A stretch of DNA of 64,000 nt from NCBI GenBank assembly GCA_000466585.1, contig KE993461.1, forward strand, positions 53,333 to 117,332, written 5' to 3'. Numbering within the stretch: position 1 is the first letter of the stretch; each line of letters starts with the position of its first letter. Both the position numbers and the translations under genes were made by a program. This document shows, in pieces, positions 7,851 through 17,546 of this stretch. The notes beneath the pieces are model-generated. The model was not told where the DNA came from. It made no database searches and saw nothing but the letters and a program-made list of their open reading frames with translations. This DNA is from Clostridiales bacterium oral taxon 876 str. F0540. GTDB taxonomy: Bacteria > Bacillota > Clostridia > Clostridiales > Clostridiaceae.

Positions 7851-10172
7851 TTATTCCTCACCTACTAGTGCATTTTTAAGTACATCGTCAATTCTGTCAG
7901 CTAATATAAATTTAAGTTTATTTTTAATACTTTTGGGGATCTTTAACATATCTTTCTCATTGTCTTTAGGTATAATTACCGTATCAATTCCAGCTCTAAA
8001 GGCCGCAAGTGATTTTTCTTTTAATCCACCTATAGGCAGAACTCTTCCAGTTAAGGTAATTTCACCTGTCATAGCTACATTGTGTTTTACCTTTTTATTG
8101 CTCAGAGCTGATACCATAGCCGTAATCATAGTCACTCCAGCCGATGGTCCATCCTTTGGAACAGCCCCTTCAGGAGCATGAATGTGAATATCTTTATCTT
8201 TATAAAAGTCAGGTGATATGCCATATTTTGAGGCATTAGCTCTAACATAGCTGAAACCGGCCCTTGCAGATTCCTTCATAACATCACCGAGCTGTCCTGT
8301 AAGCTCCAGCTTTCCGTTACCGGGCATAACAGTAACTTCAACGGGTAAGGTATCTCCACCATAACCTGTCCAAGCCATGCCCATTACCACACCAATCTTA
8401 TCTTCTTTATCTGCTTTATCATAGGTGTAAATAGCCGGTCCTAAATATTTCTTTATATGACTTGTAGTTATATTAATAGACTTTTTATCTTTTTCTACCA
8501 TTTCTGCTATTGTCTTTCTAACGACAGCAGCAAGCCTTCTCTCTAAAGATCTTACTCCAGATTCTCTTGTATAGTTTTCAATTATATTATAAATTGAGCT
8601 ATCAGCAAAGTTAATATAACCTTCTTCAATGTTATGCTCTCTTAGCTGTTTTGGTATTAAATGATTTTTAGCAATATGAAACTTCTCTTCATAGGTATAA
8701 CCTGAAACTTCTATAACTTCCATTCTATCAAGCAAAGGTCTTGGTATAGTATCAAGACTATTTGCAGTAGTTATAAATAATACGTTTGATAGGTCAAAAT
8801 CCAACTCAAGATAATGATCTCTAAAAGTACTGTTTTGTTCTGCATCAAGTACCTCTAGAAGCGCATCTGCAGGATCTCCTCTAAAATCATTGCTCATTTT
8901 ATCAATTTCATCAAGAAGAAATAATGGATTCTTTGATTTTGCCTGTCGCATTCCATATATAACTCTTCCAGGTATTGCACCTACATAAGTCTTTCTATGA
9001 CCTCTTATTTCAGCTTCGTCTCTAACTCCTCCTAAGGACATTCTAACAAAATTCCTATTTAGGGCATTTGCTATGGAACGAGCTATAGAGGTCTTTCCTA
9101 CTCCAGGAGGTCCTACTAGACAAAGTATAGGTCCTTTTAAAGAATTGCTCATTTTTCTTACAGCAAGGTACTCAATAATTCTGTCTTTTACATCCTCTAG
9201 CCCATAATGTTCTTTTTCAAGAACTTCCCTAGCACGTTTAACATCCAAGTTATCATTAGTTTCAGCATTCCAAGGAAGTTCCAAAACCCAATCTAAGTAC
9301 GTTCTTATAACTCCTCCCTCCGCAGAATATGAGCCGCTGTTTTTTAGCCTATCAAGCTCATATAGAGTTTTCTCCTTTACTGCTTTAGGAAGTTTAGCTT
9401 TATTAATTCTATTTTTGTACTTATTTATTTCTTTCTTATCTTCATCATCTTCTCCTAGTTCTTCCTGAATAGCCTTTAACTGCTCGCGAAGATAATATTC
9501 TCTTTGAACCTTATCAATGTTCTTTTTTACCTTGACTCCTATTTTTCTCTCAATTTTTAAGATGTCAAGCTCGTTATTTAAAATGTAGATAAGTTTCTCC
9601 AGTCTTTCTTCCGGGTCATATGCCTCTAATAGCTCCTGTTTTTTATCTCCTTTAAGCATTAAATATGAGCTTATGATATCTGCCAGTCTTCCTGGGCTCT
9701 CCAGGTCGTCTAAGGAAATAAGAAGTTCTGAAGTCATATTGCCTGACATATTTATATACTCATCAAAGACTTCCCTTACTTTTCGCATTAAAGCTTCACA
9801 CTTTTTATCACTGCTGCACTCAACATCAGCTAAAGGTTCAACTTCTCCTCTATAGAAAGGTTCTTCCTGTGTATAATTCATTATTCTGGCTCTAGAAATG
9901 CCCTCAACAAGGACACGTACTGTGTTACCTGGCAGTTTTAAAATTTGTTTTATAGTACAGATTGTACCAATTGAATATATATCTTCTACCTTAGGTTCCT
10001 CAATCTTTGCATCCTTCTGAGCAACTAAGAAGATTTCTTGTTCATTTAACATAGATTCTTCTAATGCAAGAATAGATTTTTCTCTGCCTACATCAAAGTG
10101 CATTACCATGTAAGGAAAAATTGTAATGCCTCTTAAGGGAATCAGAGGAAGATTTTTATAGACTTGTTCCAT
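7851..10172 (-). CDS. lon: ATP-dependent protease Lon (LonA)
   Basis: The 773-residue protein is a complete LonA protease, which degrades misfolded and selected regulatory proteins in the cytosol. It has the N-terminal substrate-binding LON domain (about 1-200) and a coiled-coil region. The AAA+ module follows with Walker A GPPGVGKT at 354-361, then the protease domain with the Ser-Lys dyad Ser677 (DGPSAG) and Lys720 (GGLKEK). These positions match those of B. subtilis LonA. The chosen ATG follows GAGGGGAG. A GTG inside that ribosome site was rejected. It lies between lonB and engB, as in B. subtilis. A perfect inverted repeat lies in the leader, 33 bases upstream of the start. Confidence 0.97.
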   Translation of the reverse strand: MEQVYKNLPLIPLRGITIFPYMVMHFDVGREKSILALEESMLNEQEIFLVAQKDAKIEEPKVEDIYSIGTICTIKQILKLPGNTVRVLVEGISRARIMNYTQEEPFYRGEVEPLADVECSSDKKCEALMRKVREVFDEYINMSGNMTSELLISLDDLESPGRLADIISSYLMLKGDKKQELLEAYDPEERLEKLIYILNNELDILKIERKIGVKVKKNIDKVQREYYLREQLKAIQEELGEDDEDKKEINKYKNRINKAKLPKAVKEKTLYELDRLKNSGSYSAEGGVIRTYLDWVLELPWNAETNDNLDVKRAREVLEKEHYGLEDVKDRIIEYLAVRKMSNSLKGPILCLVGPPGVGKTSIARSIANALNRNFVRMSLGGVRDEAEIRGHRKTYVGAIPGRVIYGMRQAKSKNPLFLLDEIDKMSNDFRGDPADALLEVLDAEQNSTFRDHYLELDFDLSNVLFITTANSLDTIPRPLLDRMEVIEVSGYTYEEKFHIAKNHLIPKQLREHNIEEGYINFADSSIYNIIENYTRESGVRSLERRLAAVVRKTIAEMVEKDKKSINITTSHIKKYLGPAIYTYDKADKEDKIGVVMGMAWTGYGGDTLPVEVTVMPGNGKLELTGQLGDVMKESARAGFSYVRANASKYGISPDFYKDKDIHIHAPEGAVPKDGPSAGVTMITAMVSALSNKKVKHNVAMTGEITLTGRVLPIGGLKEKSLAAFRAGIDTVIIPKDNEKDMLKIPKSIKNKLKFILADRIDDVLKNALVGEE

Positions 10173-10204
10173 TTTTTCTCCCCTCACTTTAAATAATATT
10201 TTAC

Positions 10205-10233
10205 AGCCAAGTACCTTAATAAAGTACTTGGCT
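10205..10233. repeat. Inverted repeat between lonB and lonA
   Basis: A perfect 10-bp inverted repeat (AGCCAAGTAC / GTACTTGGCT) separated by 9 bases. There is no strong T run on either side. It may be a weak terminator for lonB or an operator for lonA. It does not match the CIRCE or CtsR consensus. Confidence 0.6.
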
Positions 10234-10302
10234 AGACTTAATATATTATAACCATAAAATAGCTTATTTTCAATTATTATAAATTAATTTTGCTTCATAA
10301 TT

Positions 10303-11979
10303 TTAATTAAGGGGTTTAGCAGATAAAATGCTGCTGCTGCCATCAATAGTAACAGTACTATTATTTGTTTCTTCTATTAGTAATGCTTCTTTTAATACTT
10401 CGTCTATATGATTTACAGGTATAATTCTTGCTTCTTCAATATTAGCAAAACTATCCTGCCAATTATCCTTAGGTATAATTATCTTCTTAGCACCGGCCTT
10501 AACAGCAGCAGAAATTTTTGCATTTACACCACCAATTGGCTTAACATTTCCGTAAAGTGATATTTCACCGGTCATTGCTACTTCGTTATCAATTAGCTGG
10601 CCTGTAATAGCACTATATATTGCTGTAGTTATACTTATCCCTGCAGATGGACCATCTACCGGCGCTCCTCCTGGGAAATTTACATGAATATCATATTTTT
10701 CACAGTTTAAATTATATACCTTTTCCAATACAGTTAGAACATTTTCAACTGAGCATCTTGCCATGCTTTTTCTAATCATTTTTCTATTAAAACTCGTTAT
10801 TTCTTCTTCTTCAACTATACCTGTTATTTTAAGACTGCCCTTTCTAAGCCTGCTCTTTTGTGCACTGGCCTCTATTTCCATTACAGCTCCCATATTTGCT
10901 CCATATACTGCCAGCCCGTTGACAAAGCCGATCTGGGGTTTATCATTTACTTTATTATCTGGTCTAGGTGAATACTGACCATTCTCAATAACCCATTCTA
11001 CATCATCTACTGTTATTTCACTTCTATTATCATTTGTTGATATACCACAGGCAAGCTGAATTAAATTTACAGCTTCTCTTCCATTGGTAGCATATTTTCC
11101 AACAAGCTCTAACGCCTTTTCTTGTATTTTTAATCCAAGCTTATCAACACAGTTTTTAGCTATCTTCTCAATCTCTTCAGGCAGTAATCCTCTGAAAAAT
11201 ATTTCAACACATCTGGATCTTAAAGCCGGAACTATTTCTTCAGGGCTTCTTGTAGTAGCCCCAATAAGCCTAAAATCTGCCGGCAGCCCGTTATCGAATA
11301 TATCTTTAATGTAAAGCGGCATATTGTTGTCTTCGGAATTATAATAAGCACTGTCTAAAAATACTTTTCTATCTTCTAAAACCTTTAACAGCTTATTCAT
11401 TTCTATTGGATGCAGTTCTCCGATTTCATCAATAAACAAAACTCCTCCATGAGCTTTAGTAACAGCACCGGGTTTTGGCTGTGGAACTCCAGCTATTCCC
11501 AGCGGTCCTGCTCCCTGATAAATAGGATCGTGCACCGAGCCTATTAAGGGGTCAGCAATGCCCCTATCATCAAATCTAACCGTAGTCGCATCAATCTCCA
11601 CAAATTTTGCATTTGTTTTAAATGGCGAGTTTGCTCTTTTCTTTGCATCTTCAAGAACCAGCCTTGCAGCCGCAGTTTTTCCTATTCCCGGAGGCCCATA
11701 GATTATAACATGCTGAGGGTTAGGGCCGCATAACGCTGCCTGCAGCGCCTTTATCCCTTTCTCCTGACCAATAACCTGTTCAAAATCTGTGGGTCTGCTT
11801 TTTTCTGTAAGAGGCTCTGTTAATTTAATATTACGTAAGTTTCTTAGTTTATCCATTTCTTTTTTATTTTCTTTGTCAATTACAACCTTAGTTGAGGTTT
11901 GACCCTTCAAAGCATTAAAAAAATACAACCCCATAATAACAGTAACTAAAAGCTCAATAAAAATCAAAAAATTTGTCAT
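10303..11979 (-). CDS. lonB: ATP-dependent protease LonB (sporulation type)
   Basis: The 558-residue protein is the second, shorter Lon of spore formers. An N-terminal membrane segment (about residues 3-22) replaces the LON substrate domain. An AAA+ module follows with Walker A GPPGIGKT at 95-102 and Walker B LFIDEIGEL. The protease domain has Ser445 (DGPSAG) and a Lys at 488 (VNAK). In B. subtilis lonB lies just upstream of lonA and is made in the forespore under sigma F; the same order here supports the name. Expression control in this species is not visible. Start ATG with GGGTAA upstream. Confidence 0.93.
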   Translation of the reverse strand: MTNFLIFIELLVTVIMGLYFFNALKGQTSTKVVIDKENKKEMDKLRNLRNIKLTEPLTEKSRPTDFEQVIGQEKGIKALQAALCGPNPQHVIIYGPPGIGKTAAARLVLEDAKKRANSPFKTNAKFVEIDATTVRFDDRGIADPLIGSVHDPIYQGAGPLGIAGVPQPKPGAVTKAHGGVLFIDEIGELHPIEMNKLLKVLEDRKVFLDSAYYNSEDNNMPLYIKDIFDNGLPADFRLIGATTRSPEEIVPALRSRCVEIFFRGLLPEEIEKIAKNCVDKLGLKIQEKALELVGKYATNGREAVNLIQLACGISTNDNRSEITVDDVEWVIENGQYSPRPDNKVNDKPQIGFVNGLAVYGANMGAVMEIEASAQKSRLRKGSLKITGIVEEEEITSFNRKMIRKSMARCSVENVLTVLEKVYNLNCEKYDIHVNFPGGAPVDGPSAGISITTAIYSAITGQLIDNEVAMTGEISLYGNVKPIGGVNAKISAAVKAGAKKIIIPKDNWQDSFANIEEARIIPVNHIDEVLKEALLIEETNNSTVTIDGSSSILSAKPLN

Positions 11980-12122
11980 AACTTTACCCAGCCTAATACA
12001 AGTATATATGTACTAAACTAGAAACCTCCCTTCCAAATCACCTATTTAGTAAATTTATCCTTCTGTATTATTTACATCTTTCAAGCAATATATTCCACTA
12101 AAATTTATTTTGTTGCTGATTT

Positions 12123-12157
12123 GGAAAAAAGTAAAAAGAGCAGATTTCTCTGCTCTT
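12123..12157 (-). terminator. Terminator after clpX
   Basis: Perfect 9-bp stem AAGAGCAGA/TCTGCTCTT with a 4-base loop, then TTTTACTTTTTT on the minus strand. It begins at the clpX stop codon. Confidence 0.85.
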
Positions 12158-13448
12158 ATGCTGATTCTATTCCTTTTTTACTTCTGCCTTTTTTAGCTAT
12201 TTTGATTGGAGCTCTTTTCCCATCTTCAGCTAATACAAGTTCAGGTTTTTTATCTTTAACAGTAGATTCATTGACAACAACCTTTGAAATCTCTTCTTTA
12301 GTAGGTATGTCAAACATTATATCTCTCATTATATCTTCAATTATTGCTCTGAGTCCTCTTGCTCCTGTATTTCTCTTTATAGCTTCATCTGCTATAGCAA
12401 GCAGAGCATCTTCTTTAAACTCAAGTTCAACATTATCCATTTCTAAAAGTCTCTTATACTGTTTAACAAGAGCATTCTTAGGCTCAGTTAATATACTCAT
12501 AAGAGCATTTTTATCAAGAGCTTCTAAGGTAACAACTATAGGAAGTCTGCCTACAAACTCAGGAATCAATCCAAACTTTAATAAGTCCCCAGGCATTATA
12601 TCCTTAAGAAGTTTTCCTATATCTTTTTCTTTCTTTGATTGAATTTCAGCACCAAAGCCCAAAGCACTTTGTCTTGTTCTTCTCTCAATCAGCTTTTCTA
12701 TACCGTCAAAAGCTCCACCACAAATAAATAATATATTAGTAGTATTTATTTGTATAAACTCTTGATGTGGATGCTTTCTTCCACCCTGTGGCGGTACAGA
12801 AGCTACTGTTCCTTCAAGAATCTTTAATAGTGCCTGCTGAACCCCTTCACCTGAAACATCTCTGGTTATGGAAGGATTCTCAGACTTTCTAGCTATTTTA
12901 TCAATTTCATCTATATATATGATACCTTTTTCAGCTCTTTCAATATCATAATCTGCATTCTGAATAAGCTTTAAAAGTATGTTTTCAACATCTTCACCAA
13001 CGTAACCAGCTTCTGTAAGTGTTGTAGCATCTGCAATTGCAAATGGTACATTTAAAAGCTTAGCTAAAGTTTGAGCAAGTAATGTCTTACCAGATCCGGT
13101 AGGACCAAGAAGTAAAATATTACTCTTTTGCAATTCTACATCTTCAAAATCATTATTTGAGTTTATTCTCTTATAATGATTATACACAGCTACTGAAAGT
13201 GCTTTTTTTGCTTCATCCTGACCTACTACATATTGATCCAAATAGGTTTTTATTTCCATAGGCTTTGGTAATGAACCAGTATCAACCTGAATATTCTCAT
13301 CAAACTCATCAGTAATTATCTCTGAACAAAGCTCAATGCACTCGTCACATATATATACTCCAGGACCAGCAATAAGTCTTCTAACTTGATCTTGATTTTT
13401 ACCGCAAAAAGAACACTTTAATTGTTTTTTATCCTCATTTTTTGCCAT
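12156..13448 (-). CDS. clpX: ClpX, ATPase subunit of the ClpXP protease
   Basis: ClpX recognises and unfolds substrates and feeds them to ClpP. The 430-residue protein has the N-terminal zinc-binding domain (Cys12, Cys15, Cys34, Cys37), Walker A GPTGSGKT at 115-122, Walker B IIYIDEIDKI and the ClpP-docking IGF-type loop (here LGF in SALGFGAEI). Two adjacent ATG codons follow GAGGTG, and the second has the better spacing. It follows clpP by 17 bases and the two are surely co-transcribed. ClpX here is a normal full-length member. Confidence 0.97.
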   Translation of the reverse strand: MAKNEDKKQLKCSFCGKNQDQVRRLIAGPGVYICDECIELCSEIITDEFDENIQVDTGSLPKPMEIKTYLDQYVVGQDEAKKALSVAVYNHYKRINSNNDFEDVELQKSNILLLGPTGSGKTLLAQTLAKLLNVPFAIADATTLTEAGYVGEDVENILLKLIQNADYDIERAEKGIIYIDEIDKIARKSENPSITRDVSGEGVQQALLKILEGTVASVPPQGGRKHPHQEFIQINTTNILFICGGAFDGIEKLIERRTRQSALGFGAEIQSKKEKDIGKLLKDIMPGDLLKFGLIPEFVGRLPIVVTLEALDKNALMSILTEPKNALVKQYKRLLEMDNVELEFKEDALLAIADEAIKRNTGARGLRAIIEDIMRDIMFDIPTKEEISKVVVNESTVKDKKPELVLAEDGKRAPIKIAKKGRSKKGIESA

Positions 13449-13465
13449 CATTACACCTCGCTGGG

Positions 13466-14050
13466 TTATTTCTTCTTAGTTATAACCTCGTCAATTAAGC
13501 CATACTTCATTGCTTCTTCTGCAGTCATAAAATTGTCACGTTCTGTATCTTTTTCTACCTTTTCAAGCGGCTGACCTGTTCTTTCAGAAAGAATTGTATT
13601 TAAATTTTTCTTTATTTTAAGTATTCTTTCTGCATGTATTCCTATATCAGTAGCCTGACCTTGGAATCCGCCTAAAGGCTGATGTATCATTATTTCACTG
13701 TTTGGAAGTGCAAATCTCTTTCCTTTTGCACCAGCTGCAAGTAAAAATGCTCCCATAGAAGCAGCCATTCCGATACAAATTGTAGAAACATCCGGTTTAA
13801 TATACTGCATGGTATCATAAATTGCCATACCTGATGTAATGGATCCTCCTGGACTGTTTATGTAAAGATATATATCTTTATCTGGATCTTCACCTTCAAG
13901 GAACAAAAGCTGAGCAACTACTAAACTAGCAGTAACATCATTTACTTCTTCACTAAGTAATATTATTCTGTCCTTTAATAATCTGGAATAAATATCGTAA
14001 GATCTTTCTCCTCTATTAGTTTGTTCAACTACTACTGGAACTAAACTCAT
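13466..14050 (-). CDS. clpP: ClpP, proteolytic subunit of the Clp protease
   Basis: The 194-residue serine peptidase forms the double-heptamer chamber that degrades proteins delivered by ClpX (and ClpC elsewhere). The catalytic triad is visible as Ser98 (GMAASMG), His123 (IHQPLGG) and Asp172 (ERDNF). The propeptide is short, as in Bacillus ClpP. The ribosome site is GGAGGAG. It lies between tig and clpX, the usual clostridial arrangement (in B. subtilis clpP is elsewhere). Confidence 0.98.
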   Translation of the reverse strand: MSLVPVVVEQTNRGERSYDIYSRLLKDRIILLSEEVNDVTASLVVAQLLFLEGEDPDKDIYLYINSPGGSITSGMAIYDTMQYIKPDVSTICIGMAASMGAFLLAAGAKGKRFALPNSEIMIHQPLGGFQGQATDIGIHAERILKIKKNLNTILSERTGQPLEKVEKDTERDNFMTAEEAMKYGLIDEVITKKK

Positions 14051-14079
14051 AAAATCTCCTCCTATTTATGTTATTTATA

Positions 14080-14110
14080 AAATTAATTGCCAGAATCAAA
14101 TCTGGCAACT
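14080..14110 (-). terminator. Weak terminator or attenuator between tig and clpP
   Basis: Perfect 8-bp stem TTGCCAGA/TCTGGCAA with a 6-base loop, followed on the minus strand by TTAATTTTAT. It lies in the 75-base gap and may reduce read-through from tig into clpP. Confidence 0.6.
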
Positions 14111-14125
14111 AATTACCCTTTTATA

Positions 14126-15418
14126 CTATGCTGTAGCTTTACTGCTATCTACTAATAATTTTATTACTTTTTCGTTAACAATATCAAGCTTTATATAATC
14201 CTTTTGAACTTGAAGAAGAAGTTCAGCTGTCTTTTCAACATCTTTTTCTCCATATTGTTTAGCTAATTCTAGAGCTTTTTCCTTTAGCTCCTCTTCAGTA
14301 GCTTCCACATTTTCAAGCTTTGAAATTTTATCAAGTACTAATTCTGTTTTAACTCTCTTTTCAGCACTTTCTTTCATGAATTCTCTAACTTTTTCTTCAC
14401 TGCTGTTTGTATATTCATAGTAAGTCTGAAGATCAAGTCCTTGATATTTTAATCTCATTTCGAGATCCTTTACCATATTGTCTATTTCTTTGCTTACCAT
14501 AACTTCTGGTATTTCTACTTTAGCGTTATTGCACACAGCATCTATAACAGCTTCTTCATATTCTCTCTTTGCTCTAGTATCATTTGCTTCTTGCATTTTC
14601 TTTCTTGTATCAGCTTTTAATTCTTCTAAAGTATCAAACTCTGAAACTTCTTGAGCAAATTCGTCATCTATAGCTGGAAGCTCTTTAACTTTAATTTCTT
14701 TAACTGTAACTTCAAATACTGCTGGCTTTCCGTTTAACTCATCTCTTCCGTATTGCTCTGGGAAAGTAACATTTACATTCTTAATTTCTCCAATCTGCAT
14801 TCCAACTAATTGGTCTTCGAAAGTATCTATAAATGTTCCTGAACCTATTTCTAGAGAATAGTCTGTTCCTTCTCCGCCTTCAAAAGCGATTCCATCAACA
14901 TAACCTTTAAAATCAATAACAGCAATATTTCCCTTTTCAACAGTTCCTTCTGTTTTTGATTCTACTCTTGCATTCTTCTCCTGCAATCCTTTTAATTGTG
15001 CTTCGATTTCTTCATCTGTTACATTATATTCAACTTTTTTAACTTCTAAACCTTTATATTCTCCAAGTTCTACTTCTGGATATACTGTTACTTCAGCAGT
15101 ATATATAAATTCTTGATTTTCACCAATTTGAACAATGTCAATTTTAGGATAATCAACCGGTCTTATATTATTTTCCTTTATTGCAACAGGATATGTATCA
15201 TCGCAGCAGAAATTGATAGCATCTTCAAAGAAAACGCCTTCTCCATAATATCTTTTTATCATATTTATTGGAGCTTTTCCCTTTCTAAATCCAGGAAGAT
15301 TGAATTTCTTTGAATTCTTAGCATAGGATTTTTTAAGAGATTCATTAAACTTTTCTGCTTCAACAGTTATTTCAAGTTTAACTACATTCTGTTCTATTTT
15401 TTCCATTTTAACATTCAT
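14126..15418 (-). CDS. tig: Trigger factor, ribosome-bound chaperone and prolyl isomerase
   Basis: Trigger factor meets nascent chains at the ribosome exit tunnel. The 430-residue protein has the N-terminal ribosome-binding domain with the signature loop GFRKGKAP (near residues 44-51). An FKBP-type PPIase domain spans about 150-245 (VIDFKGYVDGIAFEGGEG), and the alpha-helical C-terminal arms follow. The start chosen follows GAGGAGG by 9 bases. An upstream in-frame codon overlapping this site was rejected. A sigma-A promoter 130 bases upstream makes this the first gene of the tig-clpP-clpX transcript. Confidence 0.97.
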   Translation of the reverse strand: MNVKMEKIEQNVVKLEITVEAEKFNESLKKSYAKNSKKFNLPGFRKGKAPINMIKRYYGEGVFFEDAINFCCDDTYPVAIKENNIRPVDYPKIDIVQIGENQEFIYTAEVTVYPEVELGEYKGLEVKKVEYNVTDEEIEAQLKGLQEKNARVESKTEGTVEKGNIAVIDFKGYVDGIAFEGGEGTDYSLEIGSGTFIDTFEDQLVGMQIGEIKNVNVTFPEQYGRDELNGKPAVFEVTVKEIKVKELPAIDDEFAQEVSEFDTLEELKADTRKKMQEANDTRAKREYEEAVIDAVCNNAKVEIPEVMVSKEIDNMVKDLEMRLKYQGLDLQTYYEYTNSSEEKVREFMKESAEKRVKTELVLDKISKLENVEATEEELKEKALELAKQYGEKDVEKTAELLLQVQKDYIKLDIVNEKVIKLLVDSSKATA

Positions 15419-15550
15419 TATACTTTTCCTCCTCATGTATATTCGTCGAAGATATCAAAATTAAAAAGCCATAATCTTAAAGCCTTCAAATTTATAAATT
15501 CCTTAAAGAATTCTTATCTCCTACTTAGGTTCATGCATATTAACCACAAT

Positions 15551-15580
15551 ATTATAGCACATCAACCTGTAATTTTTCAA
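15551..15580 (-). promoter_or_regulatory. Sigma-A promoter of tig
   Basis: On the minus strand TTGAAA and TATAAT are separated by 18 bases. The predicted start leaves a leader of about 130 bases before tig. Confidence 0.7.
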
Positions 15581-15651
15581 ACATAATTGATTAATTTTCT
15601 CGTATTAATAATTATATACCAAACAGGTTAAAGTTTACAAGTAATATTTAT

Positions 15652-16434
15652 TTAAAGAAATTTTAGCAAATAATCCTTTGCTTCACATATTTCGCTATAA
15701 GCTGTATAATTTTCCCTATACACTTCTATTATAGCCATTCCATCATATTCCATACTATGAAGCTTAGAAATAATTTCCCCATAATTAACTTCACCTCTGC
15801 CCGGTAGAAGACAAATATGTTCCTTATCTTTATCATTAACATGAAAATTTACTATATTTTTCCCCATAGCTTCTATGTACTTTTCAGGCTCAATAAATGC
15901 CTTATATGCTTGCTTAATATCTAAAGTATAGTAAACAGGATACCTACACTCTTCGTTTAGCAGCTTAATAAAATCCAAATTGCTGGATATGCACCAGGAC
16001 ACATTTTCCTGAGCCAGCTTAATACCTTGCTCAAGGCTAATATAGGATAATTCATCATAGACTTCGGTAATAAACTTTTTATCTATAGTATTAATATCAG
16101 CAAATCTCATTCCATGAAAAGTATAACATGAAGCACCTAACAGCTTCGCCGCCTTACAAAGCTTTTTATAATAAACAAGCATATCTTCTCTTCTTCTCTT
16201 ATACTTGTCAAAAATAAATGGTTCATATTGGGAAGAACAGCAGTGAATCGAAGTAATATTAAAATTGTATTTGTTTTTTTCTTCTAACAATTTATATATA
16301 AAATTCTCTTCATATTCACTTGGAGTGTTTAAAAATATTTCTCCGCAATTAAAGCCTATATCAGTCATTAATTTTATGCTGTCTTCTGTATTTATCTCAG
16401 GATAAAAACTTGCAGACGAAAGTCCGATTTTCAT
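15652..16434 (-). CDS. Sugar phosphate isomerase/epimerase-like TIM barrel
   Basis: The 260-residue protein has the fold of the xylose isomerase-like / AP endonuclease 2 family. It starts with a typical first strand (KIGLSSASFYP) and has the expected metal ligands spaced along the barrel: Glu in LAQENVSW, Asp in YTLDIKQAY, His in NFHVNDKD and Glu in IIEVYREN. These enzymes isomerise or epimerise small sugars through a metal centre. The substrate cannot be read from sequence, and no sugar pathway genes are adjacent. It follows the anchored protein gene by 15 bases and is probably co-transcribed with it. Start ATG with AAGGAGAG. Confidence 0.8.
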   Translation of the reverse strand: MKIGLSSASFYPEINTEDSIKLMTDIGFNCGEIFLNTPSEYEENFIYKLLEEKNKYNFNITSIHCCSSQYEPFIFDKYKRRREDMLVYYKKLCKAAKLLGASCYTFHGMRFADINTIDKKFITEVYDELSYISLEQGIKLAQENVSWCISSNLDFIKLLNEECRYPVYYTLDIKQAYKAFIEPEKYIEAMGKNIVNFHVNDKDKEHICLLPGRGEVNYGEIISKLHSMEYDGMAIIEVYRENYTAYSEICEAKDYLLKFL

Positions 16435-16449
16435 ATAACTCTCCTTTAC

Positions 16450-17262
16450 TTATTCAGAAATGATTACAGAACTGTTTTTCATTTTAATATAAACTGTTGA
16501 ATTATCATCAAGAGTCATTTCAAGACCTTTATCTCCAATGTTTCCAAATTTAATATTTTCTCCACTCATGTTATATTTATTTATATGTCTCTTATTTTCT
16601 ACATTAGCAACCCAAAGATATTTCTTGGTAACTTTACTTGATATATAAGGAAGCTGTGAAAGATATGCTATATTAGCATCATCAATAAATTTTGGAGAAG
16701 TACACCAAACATATTGAGGTATTCTTGAAAGCACTGAATCCTTAGTATTTGATCTATAGCTTTTATTAGTTATATCTTGCTGCTGACCATTTATATCGAT
16801 ATATATTAAATTCTGAGCCTTACTGTCTAAGATAACCATTGCGCTGCCTGAAGGATTCACAGTAAAGTTAATATTTGCATCAAGCGGTGTTATATATTTG
16901 AACTTATTAGCACCATCCTTATTTTCGTATACAGCTTTTATCTTTGTACCATCGCTTAAGCTGATCTCATACCCTTTTTCTTCTACAGGCTTTGGAACTG
17001 TTTCTGAATTATTTTGACTCTCGGGCTGTTTTTTATCTTCTTCCTTATCAACTTTTTTATTTGCTTGAATTTCGTTTTTATCTGTTTTTTTAATGAAACT
17101 GGTAAGACCTACGCTCTTATTTTTTAATGTATCTTTTAAGCTTCCACTTGCAAGAAAAATCCCTAAAGAAGCTATTAATAACACAATTACTGCAGCAACT
17201 CTCTTCTTCCTTCTTCTCATTCTCTTTTCATATTCTTTACTGAATATGCTTGGCTTTACCAT
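16450..17262 (-). CDS. Membrane-anchored protein of unknown function
   Basis: I do not recognise the family. The 270-residue protein has a strongly basic cytoplasmic head (KRMRRRKKR), one membrane segment (about residues 22-40) and a long Lys/Glu/Asn-rich spacer to about residue 95. The extracytoplasmic domain is rich in beta strands, and phrases like NPSGSAMVILDSKAQNLIYIDINGQQQ and PQYVWCTSPKFIDDANIAYLSQL look like blades of a small propeller. It is the first gene of a two-gene unit with the TIM-barrel isomerase. The ribosome site is AAGGAGGGG. A cell-envelope role is likely from topology only. Confidence 0.65.
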   Translation of the reverse strand: MVKPSIFSKEYEKRMRRRKKRVAAVIVLLIASLGIFLASGSLKDTLKNKSVGLTSFIKKTDKNEIQANKKVDKEEDKKQPESQNNSETVPKPVEEKGYEISLSDGTKIKAVYENKDGANKFKYITPLDANINFTVNPSGSAMVILDSKAQNLIYIDINGQQQDITNKSYRSNTKDSVLSRIPQYVWCTSPKFIDDANIAYLSQLPYISSKVTKKYLWVANVENKRHINKYNMSGENIKFGNIGDKGLEMTLDDNSTVYIKMKNSSVIISE

Positions 17263-17546
17263 TCTAAAACCCCTCCTTAAATTTTAACAAGATGAATTTT
17301 ACAGTATTCCATTATTTATTATACCTCAATAAAAACTAAAATAATAAATTTATTTATATAAAATTCAATTTCATTTGATATTATTTTCTTCCTCTAAATA
17401 TTTTAAGTAATTTTACAATACATTTTCAACCTATAAATTAAAATTAATTAAATTTTAACAGTATAATGTGACTAAAATCATAGAAATATATATTTGAATA
17501 CAATACAATATGATATTATTTAGTAAATTACTGGAGTGTGATTTTA

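Noticed and set aside
10205..10233. CIRCE or CtsR heat-shock operator before lonA
   Set aside because: The inverted repeat does not match TTAGCACTC-N9-GAGTGCTAA or the CtsR heptamer repeats.
12121..12642. 173-codon open frame on the plus strand opposite clpX
   Set aside because: It is antisense to a fully conserved gene, Ser/Leu-rich as expected of a shadow, and has no ribosome site.
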